Virus record (IMG/VR): IMGVR_UViG_3300031707_005111
Coordinates: 1-43,964 of that record
Strand: one strand, 5' to 3'
DNA length: 43,964 nt
DNA from: a virus
How positions within the stretch are numbered: position 1 is the first letter of the stretch; the number at the start of each line of letters is the position of its first letter. Both the position numbers and the translations under genes were made by a program. The notes under the pieces are model-generated. The model was not told the DNA's origin. It saw nothing but the letters and a program-made list of their open reading frames with translations, and ran no database searches. Positions 21,135-27,809 of this stretch are shown here, in pieces.

Positions 21135-22121
21135 ATGAGCTCTCTCTACCGTCGCAATAATATCTATTGGCTATCTTTCCGGCACCACGGCAAAAGCTAC
21201 TGCATAAGTCTTGGCACCCGGGATCGCTCTACTGCAGTCTATCTCAAAGCCAAGAAAGACCAAGAGCTGGCAGAGAATAGGTATATTATCCGCGAAGACG
21301 TTGCTTGCGATAAAATCCTTGAAGAATACGATAAAGCGACCGAGCATTACAAAGTCAAGAAAACTCACAAGAATGACTCCGCACGTATCAGGGCCTTTCT
21401 CTCTTGGTCGGGAATTAAAACCCTAAACCATATCACTGAAAAGAAACTCCAAGATTATCTTAATCACCGTATTAAAGAGGACAAGTTATCTCTCAATAGT
21501 TGCAACCGGTATATTTCAACCCTTAAAGCTTGGCTTAATTTCGCTGTCCGCAGGAAGTATACCTTTATTAATCCAATAAAGGACTTTAAAAAATACAGGA
21601 TTCCGCAGAATCCCCCTAAATTTCTGGATCAAGCAGAAACTAAACGGATACTGGATGCCGCAAAAGACACCCGGCTATATGCGCCTATCCTTGCGGCCTT
21701 CTATACTGGAATGCGCAAAAAAGAAATTTTCACGTTAGAATGGCCAGACATAGATTTTGCTCGGGATGTAATTACCGTAAAGAATAAAGACGGCTTCTTG
21801 ACGAAGTCAAAGAAATTCAGGATTGTACCGCTTCATCACCTATTAAAGGAATTTTTGCTGCCACTTCAGAAAGACTCTGGCCGGTGTTTTGATGAGACTA
21901 ACTTTAAACATTCCTTCCCAGATATTATAGAAAAGGCGAAGTTAAGGGACGTAGGCTTTCATCACTTCAGGCATACGTTCGCGTCAAGATTGGCTATTTC
22001 AGGCGTGGATTTATATACGATTGCGCAGGTGTTAGGGCATTCCTCGATTGCCGTAACTCAGCAATATGCCCATCTTACTAAAGATTATATCAAGGCTTCA
22101 GTTGAAAAGCTAACCCTTTAA
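21135..22121 (+). CDS. int: Tyrosine-family site-specific integrase
   Basis: The 328-residue protein has an N-terminal arm-binding region (SSLYRRNNIYWLSFRHHGKS), a core-binding SAM-like domain (about 55-150) and a catalytic domain with Arg in FYTGMRKKEIFTLEW, a beta-strand Lys in LTKSKKFRIVPL, HxxR in FHHFRHTFASRL, and LGHSSIAVTQQYAHL with the late His and the nucleophile Tyr. The attachment-site candidate begins three bases after its stop codon. Confidence 0.95.
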   Translation: MSSLYRRNNIYWLSFRHHGKSYCISLGTRDRSTAVYLKAKKDQELAENRYIIREDVACDKILEEYDKATEHYKVKKTHKNDSARIRAFLSWSGIKTLNHITEKKLQDYLNHRIKEDKLSLNSCNRYISTLKAWLNFAVRRKYTFINPIKDFKKYRIPQNPPKFLDQAETKRILDAAKDTRLYAPILAAFYTGMRKKEIFTLEWPDIDFARDVITVKNKDGFLTKSKKFRIVPLHHLLKEFLLPLQKDSGRCFDETNFKHSFPDIIEKAKLRDVGFHHFRHTFASRLAISGVDLYTIAQVLGHSSIAVTQQYAHLTKDYIKASVEKLTL

Positions 22122-22399
22122 ACTTCACTACAAAATTCACTACATCAAAAAGATTAACTTCTTATAAATCAAGAGGTTAAGCGAAAACTTCCTCGTCCTA
22201 CCACTGAGCTACCTCGGCAAATATCTATCTTAATGATAATGCTAAATTTATGTATTTTGTGCTTTTTATCGTCGGAAAATAGGTAACCACACCCAGCCAC
22301 CCTATTCCATATTACTCAATGCTATTCCACAACGAGTTACTACAATTTCACTACATTCAAGATGGCCGTGAGCCTACATCAAAAGTCTTGAATTATAAA
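22122..22399. other. Candidate phage attachment site (attP) region
   Basis: The 278-base gap after int holds two pairs of TTCACTACA-type repeats. Starts are at 22124 and 22136 on one side and at about 22335 and 22347 on the other, each pair 12 bp apart, as for integrase arm sites. Between them the minus strand of about 22183-22217 reads like the 5' half of a tRNA (GCCGAGGTAGCTCAGTGGTAG, split as acceptor GCCGAGG and a D-arm), with no TPsiC arm following. The core crossover is probably in this tRNA-like stretch. Confidence 0.68.
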
Positions 22400-22540
22400 T
22401 TATAACACAGCTTTAGAAAGGCGCAAGAGATTTTTCTCTGAGATGTAATATCGTCTCAGGCCACATTCGTCTAAAAACAATCGCCAGCGGATAATCCGTT
22501 TGGTTTCCTCAATCAATTTTTTGCTTGGGTATCTTCTCAT
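22400..22540 (-). CDS. Small basic hypothetical protein (46 aa)
   Basis: I chose ATG 22540 with GGAGG six bases upstream; a longer frame from 22600 lacks a ribosome site. The product, MRRYPSKKLIEETKRIIRWR then LFLDECGLRRYYISEKNLLR, is strongly basic and helical. It lies at the edge of attP. No family recognised. Confidence 0.55.
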   Translation of the reverse strand: MRRYPSKKLIEETKRIIRWRLFLDECGLRRYYISEKNLLRLSKAVL

Positions 22541-22635
22541 CTGCCACCTCCTACTATAATAGACGTAAGAAGTGGTAAAATCTAACAGATTATTTTGCAA
22601 TAAGGAGGAGGCCAGAATAGGTAGGGGAGGTTGGC

Positions 22636-23118
22636 CTACTTCTTCTGGCCTTTAGGACAGTGGGCATCTGTCCGGGGAGTTGGTATAGGTATAATTACTC
22701 TATATACATCCCATTTAGGATACAATGTTATAGTGGTACGAGATATTGTTTGGCTAAAAACATCCTTTGCGGGAATTAAATAACAAGAAGAAGGTGTTGC
22801 TACCCATAAGAGATCAAAATCATCTTGAGTATAACAATAGGAAACAATTTTCGCAAATCCGCCAGTATCTATTTTGGTGTTTCCATAAACCCTTAAATCC
22901 ACTATTGGATGACTTTGTGGCTTCTTCAAATGGGATGTCCACTTGCATTGAACTCTTTGAAAAATATTGTTTTTTTCTATTACCAAGTCATATCTTCCCC
23001 GATTCCCATAAGGAGAAAGAACTTGATAACCATTTGAAAGGAAATATACCGTTGCTAATGATTCGCTATATTCCCCACGAGATTTTGAACTTAATAGATT
23101 ATCCATTGAGTTATTCAT
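22636..23118 (-). CDS. PD-(D/E)XK endonuclease (group I intron endonuclease-like)
   Basis: The sequence SSKSRGEYSESLATVYFLSN followed by GYQVLSPYGNRGRYDLVIEK and FQRVQCKW matches the PDDEXK_5 family (I-Ssp6803I type): conserved Glu in the first helix, Asp in YDLVIE and Gln-x-Lys in VQCKW. It is free-standing, with no intron visible. The length of 160 residues fits. It is the last gene of the late operon before attP, so it may be a recently acquired selfish gene. Confidence 0.82.
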   Translation of the reverse strand: MNNSMDNLLSSKSRGEYSESLATVYFLSNGYQVLSPYGNRGRYDLVIEKNNIFQRVQCKWTSHLKKPQSHPIVDLRVYGNTKIDTGGFAKIVSYCYTQDDFDLLWVATPSSCYLIPAKDVFSQTISRTTITLYPKWDVYRVIIPIPTPRTDAHCPKGQKK

Positions 23119-23147
23119 TCAGGCGCCCTGGAAGACGCTTTATTTAA

Positions 23148-23357
23148 TTATTGCAGATTTACCGCCTTGATTTTTGCATTCATTACTCTATCAACCGCTC
23201 TCTGCGACAACAACCAACCATCATATTTAGCAGTTATAGTCTCCCCCGATTTTACTTTTACCAATTCTGATTGGTCTAATACATAAACAGATATTCGGCT
23301 ACAACCTACCAAAACCGTCAAGGAAATCAGAAGGAGTACCATCAGGTTTATTCGCAT
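23148..23357 (-). CDS. Rz1-like outer-membrane spanin lipoprotein
   Basis: The chosen start (ATG 23357) gives MRINLMVLLLISLTVLVGCS, a lipoprotein signal with LVGC lipobox, followed by a 50-residue mature part (SELVKVKSGETITAKYDGWL...). The longer frame from 23405 has no signal at its N terminus. Its 5' end overlaps the membrane protein gene at 23299-23484 in another frame, the typical Rz/Rz1 arrangement. It would disrupt the outer membrane in the last step of lysis. Confidence 0.7.
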   Translation of the reverse strand: MRINLMVLLLISLTVLVGCSRISVYVLDQSELVKVKSGETITAKYDGWLLSQRAVDRVMNAKIKAVNLQ

Positions 23358-23484
23358 TATCCAAATCCTTTCGTGCTTGTTCTGCTTGCTTACGCTTCTC
23401 TGCATTCTTGCGGCCGAAGTATTTCCATAGACCTATAACGATTGCAAGGACAGAACCAATAATCGTAAGTATTGAAGTTCCCAT
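23299..23484 (-). CDS. Rz-like inner-membrane protein (candidate i-spanin)
   Basis: An N-terminal transmembrane helix (ILTIIGSVLAIVIGLWKYF) is followed by a charged helix (GRKNAEKRKQAEQARKDLDN). At 61 residues it is much shorter than lambda Rz (153). The overlap with the lipoprotein gene and its position after holin-like genes support a spanin role; the short soluble part leaves doubt that it could span the periplasm. Confidence 0.55.
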   Translation of the reverse strand: MGTSILTIIGSVLAIVIGLWKYFGRKNAEKRKQAEQARKDLDNANKPDGTPSDFLDGFGRL

Positions 23485-23485
23485 A

Positions 23486-23698
23486 TTATTTTGGTCTATC
23501 TACATCCGCAGGTGTATTTACGTTAAGGGCAATATATTTACCTAAAAACTTGACGATTTTTAATAGGATAGTATTATCTTTCAATGTTGGTGTTAACTTA
23601 ACAATGATACTTGCCGCACCTATTATGGCCGCTATTCCCTGTGCTATTTGTAACCAGTTCGCCTGAAACCATTTCACTATTTCCATTATTTGGTTCAT
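23486..23698 (-). CDS. Holin-like small membrane protein (70 aa)
   Basis: A hydrophobic central segment (WLQIAQGIAAIIGAASIIVK) is flanked by an N-terminal amphipathic helix and a polar C-terminal half (KDNTILLKIVKFLGKYIALN). This size and topology are common in phage lysis cassettes directly before spanin genes. It could form the lysis pore; no experimental family assignment is possible from sequence alone. Confidence 0.6.
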   Translation of the reverse strand: MNQIMEIVKWFQANWLQIAQGIAAIIGAASIIVKLTPTLKDNTILLKIVKFLGKYIALNVNTPADVDRPK

Positions 23699-23711
23699 GC
23701 TTCCTCCTTTT

Positions 23712-24050
23712 TTACCAACCCCGCACCGTCACAAATACATTGTAATGATCCGTATAAAAAGCGCAAGCGAGGTTATCGTTAAATAACAAGATATCTCTAT
23801 GTTCAGGACTATTCGCGAATTGCTCAAAGATTATTGCGCGAAGAGTCTCGCGGATGTCACGAAAAAAACTACGTGCTGCACAGGCCTCGGATTTACCCGG
23901 GCGCAGATGTTCCGGGGCATGACAGCAATCTTGAACCTTGACCATGTAAAAACAATGCCAGAGGCAATTCTGGTCTTCTTCATAGTGGTCAAAGATGGCC
24001 GAATGCCTGCCGTTTTGTTTTCTGAATTCGGCAATGAGTTGTTTTATCAT
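23712..24050 (-). CDS. Hypothetical protein with CAP/SCP-like features (112 aa)
   Basis: The C-terminal half (TLRAIIFEQFANSPEHRDIL, then ACAFYTDHYNVFVTV) resembles the NSPxHRxxLL...G...Y...V segment of CAP/SCP-superfamily proteins. The middle is unusually Cys/His-rich (CLWHCFYMVK, QDCCHAPEH). No signal peptide. It overlaps the upstream membrane-protein gene by four bases (ATGA) inside the lysis cluster, the slot where an endolysin is often found. Assignment is tentative. Confidence 0.5.
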   Translation of the reverse strand: MIKQLIAEFRKQNGRHSAIFDHYEEDQNCLWHCFYMVKVQDCCHAPEHLRPGKSEACAARSFFRDIRETLRAIIFEQFANSPEHRDILLFNDNLACAFYTDHYNVFVTVRGW

Positions 24051-24346
24051 TTTTTACTTATCACTCCCCACGCTATCCCCAAAACTCCTACAAGTAGAAG
24101 GGTAATCAAATACCATTGGTTTTTAACCTGGGTGCAAATACTGCTCAATTTACTTTTGGTCTTAATGATAAACCCTTCTTCGGTATCAAAAATACTCTTA
24201 TCTACCTTTTTGACAAAATTCTTGACAGTCTCGTCGAGGCTTTTCATATCTTGGGTTTGTGCGGTATAAGCAAGTTTTACCTCGTTGATTAACTTGTGGG
24301 TTTCGTCAATTCTGAGGTGGATGCGTTCTGCTGTTTTGTCGTCCAT
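24047..24346 (-). CDS. Coiled-coil protein with C-terminal TM helix (XhlA-like)
   Basis: Residues 1-70 are helical and charged (MDDKTAERIHLRIDETHKLI...), and residues 78-95 form one transmembrane helix (WYLITLLLVGVLGIAWGV) with a SKK tail. This is the layout of XhlA-type hemolysin/holin-accessory proteins. It is coded with other small membrane proteins near the end of the late operon. Confidence 0.6.
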   Translation of the reverse strand: MDDKTAERIHLRIDETHKLINEVKLAYTAQTQDMKSLDETVKNFVKKVDKSIFDTEEGFIIKTKSKLSSICTQVKNQWYLITLLLVGVLGIAWGVISKK

Positions 24347-24348
24347 AG

Positions 24349-24798
24349 TTATTCCTTTGCCACTACATAAACATCAACATCTAAGACGTCATCAGTATCA
24401 GTGTTGGTAGCAGTAACTACCATTCTCACGTAAGGGACATTTAAGTCTTTATTGAACCAGCAGTAATAATATCCGTCTGCAGAGATGGTTTCTGACGTCT
24501 GAAGGGTCGCCCCGCCGGCGTAGTCAAAGAAAGATGCGGCCATCCAGTTTGAGTTATCGTAGGATATTTGGAGACTTACTGCTGCCGAGATGGAGTTGCC
24601 TACCTCTGTTTCGTCGTATTTGACGAAGAATGCCACTTTATCATAACCCTGGATATTTGTCGCTGTTGAGTTCACGGTGGTGGTGACAGCATTGAAGGTC
24701 GTATCCACTATCTGAGATGTTAACACCCTACTTGCTTGGGCCGTGCCACATAACATAAACAGAGCGATTGCTGCAATTACTAAAATTCTTTTAAACAC
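24349..24798 (-). CDS. Exported beta-rich protein (149 aa)
   Basis: The start is GTG at 24798 with a strong AGGAGG eight bases upstream. MFKRILVIAAIALFMLCGTA then QAS form a clear signal peptide, so the mature 126 residues are periplasmic or secreted. The mature part is beta-sandwich-like (LQISYDNSNWMAASFFDYAG, VPYVRMVVTATNTDTDD). A signal peptide on a gene in the virion/lysis region is unusual; it may modify the surface of the infected cell. Confidence 0.7.
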   Translation of the reverse strand: MFKRILVIAAIALFMLCGTAQASRVLTSQIVDTTFNAVTTTVNSTATNIQGYDKVAFFVKYDETEVGNSISAAVSLQISYDNSNWMAASFFDYAGGATLQTSETISADGYYYCWFNKDLNVPYVRMVVTATNTDTDDVLDVDVYVVAKE

Positions 24799-24827
24799 TT
24801 GACTCCTCCTTTTTTAAGGTTACTTTG

Positions 24828-25307
24828 TTATTTTTCTTTATCTTCTATTATAAACATCGACCAGATTGCTATAAAAAATCCCAGCAATAATTCTTCTGAC
24901 CTCGCCACGACGGGATTGATTGTACCGAGCACTATACAAATGACTGATGTAATCGTAATCGCCAGGCAGAATAAAGTCCAAAATCGCTTCTTATTGAAGT
25001 TCTGGTCGAATAAGTGCGTAATGTTCGTAAAGCCGTTGGCGAAGCCAAATAATAAGCGCTTCCAAACTTTCAGCCAAAAGTTTGCAGCTCCATACCCCAG
25101 AGATAAGCTAAACATTAAAAGCGGCACCTGCAGGAATACCCGCCAGTCCCGGCTAAACAGATACATACCGCCGCCAAGCCAGAGGGGAGCGATAAAACGC
25201 CGGAGCCATTTATACTCTATCCCACCAAGTCCGTATAGTAAGGCAAATCCACAAACCCAAAGCAGTTTGACTAATACCTTAATTTGAAGCTTGTATTCAC
25301 TCTTCAT
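24828..25307 (-). CDS. Polytopic membrane protein (159 aa)
   Basis: The product has four to five predicted transmembrane helices (LWVCGFALLYGLGG, FLQVPLLMFSLSLGYG, FWTLFCLAITITSVICIVLG, LLLGFFIAIWSMFII) and basic loops. I know similar membrane proteins from phages only as unnamed neighbours of tail-fibre genes. Its start overlaps the stop of the upstream small frame as ATGA. It may assist lysis or superinfection control. Confidence 0.62.
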   Translation of the reverse strand: MKSEYKLQIKVLVKLLWVCGFALLYGLGGIEYKWLRRFIAPLWLGGGMYLFSRDWRVFLQVPLLMFSLSLGYGAANFWLKVWKRLLFGFANGFTNITHLFDQNFNKKRFWTLFCLAITITSVICIVLGTINPVVARSEELLLGFFIAIWSMFIIEDKEK

Positions 25308-25432
25308 TTCTCTACCATCCCCTCAACTTCCTTACGCGTGAACCCCAGCTTGAATAACTCACAATTAGGGTCATCTTTGTATTCATATTGATAGCGCTCT
25401 GTTTTTATTGTACCATTTTCGCCCGATAGAAT
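25304..25432 (-). CDS. Small gene with no standard start codon (42 codons)
   Basis: The open frame encodes ILSGENGTIKTERYQYEYKD then DPNCELFKLGFTRKEVEGMV-EK and ends in ATGA shared with the next gene, a strong sign of real translation. The only upstream codons after the in-frame TGA are TGC, ACT and ATT, so translation would need ATT (25432) or a frameshift from an ATG two codons upstream in the next frame. Either an unusual start or a decayed gene. Confidence 0.45.
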   Translation of the reverse strand: MLSGENGTIKTERYQYEYKDDPNCELFKLGFTRKEVEGMVEK

Positions 25433-25592
25433 AGTGCATCACGCTTTAATGAATATCCTTGAGCCTATTTATATGAAGATGTTTATTCACGACAGCTACG
25501 CCTACCGCCAGCAATCAGCAACCGATGACACATTAGCCTGTGTTACTTTTCAAAAAACGTCGCCGAGCGTGTTCCGTGTTCGGCTTACTTCG
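25433..25592 (-). other. Non-coding gap after the tail fibre gene
   Basis: This 160-base stretch has no convincing gene. Just after the fibre stop a weak GCCGA/TCGGC stem precedes TTTTTT on the minus strand, a poor terminator. At 25502-25519 it contains a 16/18 copy of the fibre sequence at 25699-25716 (see findings), in the place where a DGR template repeat would be expected. Confidence 0.5.
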
Positions 25593-27800
25593 TTAAACGG
25601 GCTCCGCGCAAAACCGGCAACCGAAATCCGAATGCGTAGCCCAGCGAGAGTCAACCGTATACCGACCCCGGGAACCGCAATGCACGCCGTGGTCCCAACC
25701 ACCGCCAGCAACCAGCTCTACATCATTTGTTTTTGCGACGCGATATAATTGACCCTTATCTCCGGGTAAATCGTACCACCCGGCTGTAACCGCATCTTCC
25801 CACATTGTGGCATGTTCATCTAACCACTGCCAGAGCGCACCACAGGCGTCTTCAACACCTATATTGGAAATCATACGCCTTGAGGCTGTATCTATATGCC
25901 CGCCGGTAGTGCCGGGGTCACCTGAACCGTAGATATTTGTACCTTCATTTGACCCTGTGGCTATAACTTGAAATTCAGGATCAGTTAACATTTTTTTCTT
26001 TACCGCTCCACCATCATCTGTAAAATCGTTCCAGTCGCGGGTGTCGCTTATGGTCCCGCCGTTTACTGAAAGCGTAGACGCTCCGGTCCCCGAGGCTAAG
26101 TAAATATCTACCCACTTGTTTATGCCATCGCTGTATACCATACCTTCAGGATTAGCGAATTTAGGCTTAAAGTTTAAGTCCCAAATTGAGGCTGGCAGAA
26201 CATCGCCAGCTACAAAATCGGTCAAGGTATGGCCTGAAATAGTGCCTACGGCTACACAAAGCCCGTGAAAACCGCCAATCTTACGGCTGGTTGTGCCACT
26301 ATATCCTGATGGCGTAGTTGAATTGGCAGATAGCTTAATCGTAGGAGCTGATCCACTTACAGGCACGCAGGCGTAAATATAGAAGTCTTTGCCTGCGCGG
26401 TTTGCAGCCGTCCTGTAATCTGTTCCGGCAATAGTATCCCAGTTAGCTTCAAGAGATAAAGCTATCTCTGCTTGAGCGGTCAAGAAGTAGACTGTGCCGT
26501 TTATATCTACTGAGAGCTTGGCGGGTGTTAAGATGGTGTACCTGTTGGCTGCTGTTGAGTACGGCGTCTTTAAAATCCACTTCTGGTCGCGCTGGTAAAG
26601 CGAAGGATAAAGAGCTGCTAACTTCTCAGCAAGATAACCGGCCGCTGCGTCTCCTGAGACGTTCTTTACTTTTTCGTCCGAGCCTGCCGGACCTGTTGCT
26701 CCTTGGGTCCCGGATACGTTTATAGTCCAATCTGTATGCGTTCCGCTTCCTCCGATATCCAAGACGTTTACTACTAAGGACGTGCCGGTATAGCTTGTTA
26801 CCTGGCCGTGCATGTAGTTTGTCGGGTCGGCATCGCTGGTGATTAGAATAAACTGACCGGCTGCGAATTGCTTACCGGCTTGAGTGGTAAAGGTCTTACT
26901 GCCGGTTGCTATGGCTATGCTTGAGGTTGAAGTAGCTTTAAGGGCGGCGGCATAGTTTTGGGCTAAATCCCGCGCTGCTTCCGCGGCCACTTGGGCGGCT
27001 TCTGCGTTTGTCTCGGCCGTTTCAGCATTGGTCTCGGCTGTCTCTGCTGCGTTCTTGGCCGTGACGGCGTCGTTCTTGGCGGTCACTGCATCGTTTTTGG
27101 CAGTTATGGCCGTATCTCTGGCGCTCTCCGCTGCGGCTTGGGCGGTCTCTGAGTTGGTTTCCGCAGTCTCAGCGTTGGTCTTAGCGGTTTCGGCTGCTGA
27201 CTGAGCTGCTTCCGCTGCGGCTTGGGCGGTCTCTGAGTTGGTTTCCGCAGTCTCAGCGTTGGTCTTAGCGGTTTCGGCGTTGGTTTTAGCTATCTCAGCG
27301 GCTGTCTGAGCCGCTTGGGCGGCTACCTTCGCTGCTTCAGCTGCAACAACTTTCTGGTTAAGTATCGTAATAAATGCTTCTGTATCGTCACTGGTGGGAA
27401 TTTGGTCTACCGGATATTTTATCGCTCGGCTTAGCGCCTCATTCTCTTGCTGCGCAATCATTGTAACTTTATCCAAGGCAGCCTCGACTGTTTCAGCGTT
27501 AAATGGCCCTTGGTTGACCCAGTCAGAACCCTGAGATAATGGTTCACTCCGCAGCAATGTTATCTTTTCGCCTGTGGCCAATAAAGGCAAACCTGATGCT
27601 ACCGTCGGATATGTAACGTATTTGTTCACTACGCTGACGGAATAGTTACTGGTTATCTCGGTTATGGCACCACTAATAGCGGTTTTATACAACTTGATAT
27701 CTGAGCCGTCCGCGGTAGCTATTGAAAAAGTAAAATCCCAATTTCTGGTCGTATTATTGCCATTGTAAACATGTTTTATACTTCCTGCCTGTACGGTCAT
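25593..27800 (-). CDS. Tail fibre with T7-type N terminus and C-type-lectin-like tip
   Basis: The 735-residue fibre has three parts. Residues 1-130 match the T7 gp17-type virion-attachment domain (SIKHVYNGNNTTRNWDFTFS, FNAETVEAALDKVTMIAQQE). Residues 150-290 are an Ala/Thr/Asn-rich coiled coil of repeated AETAKTN/AETAETN units. After a SGTQGATGPAGS hinge, the C-terminal 170 residues form a lectin-like domain (GVEDACGALWQWLDEHATMW, LYRVAKTNDVELVAGGGWDH) ending GCRFCAEPV, like DGR-diversified receptor-binding tips. Confidence 0.88.
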   Translation of the reverse strand: MTVQAGSIKHVYNGNNTTRNWDFTFSIATADGSDIKLYKTAISGAITEITSNYSVSVVNKYVTYPTVASGLPLLATGEKITLLRSEPLSQGSDWVNQGPFNAETVEAALDKVTMIAQQENEALSRAIKYPVDQIPTSDDTEAFITILNQKVVAAEAAKVAAQAAQTAAEIAKTNAETAKTNAETAETNSETAQAAAEAAQSAAETAKTNAETAETNSETAQAAAESARDTAITAKNDAVTAKNDAVTAKNAAETAETNAETAETNAEAAQVAAEAARDLAQNYAAALKATSTSSIAIATGSKTFTTQAGKQFAAGQFILITSDADPTNYMHGQVTSYTGTSLVVNVLDIGGSGTHTDWTINVSGTQGATGPAGSDEKVKNVSGDAAAGYLAEKLAALYPSLYQRDQKWILKTPYSTAANRYTILTPAKLSVDINGTVYFLTAQAEIALSLEANWDTIAGTDYRTAANRAGKDFYIYACVPVSGSAPTIKLSANSTTPSGYSGTTSRKIGGFHGLCVAVGTISGHTLTDFVAGDVLPASIWDLNFKPKFANPEGMVYSDGINKWVDIYLASGTGASTLSVNGGTISDTRDWNDFTDDGGAVKKKMLTDPEFQVIATGSNEGTNIYGSGDPGTTGGHIDTASRRMISNIGVEDACGALWQWLDEHATMWEDAVTAGWYDLPGDKGQLYRVAKTNDVELVAGGGWDHGVHCGSRGRYTVDSRWATHSDFGCRFCAEPV
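25596..25706 (-). repeat. Candidate DGR variable region 3 (tail fibre tip)
   Basis: The last 37 codons, from GGGWDH to CAEPV, follow the GGxW..G..CGSRxR..xxSRW...S..G.RF spacing of DGR-variable phage tips. At the presumed variable positions nearly all codons end in C or T (GAC, CAC, CAT, GGT, TAT, GTT, GAC, GCT, CAT, GAT, TTC), as expected from AAC/AAT template codons. It shares no sequence with VR1/VR2, and no second copy exists in the window. Confidence 0.6.
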
Positions 27801-27809
27801 GGTTCCTCC

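Noticed and set aside
22183-22217. A tRNA gene in the region after the integrase
   Set aside because: Only acceptor and D-arm resemblance is present. No TPsiC arm or matching 3' acceptor follows, so I treat it as part of attP, not a functional tRNA.
22545-22590. Promoter upstream of the 46-aa gene near attP
   Set aside because: The TATTAT hexamer is good, but the start site would fall on the ribosome site and no -35 is convincing.
25540-25592. Intrinsic terminator after the tail fibre gene
   Set aside because: The stem is only five base pairs with a 13-base loop, and four bases separate it from the T-run; too weak to call.
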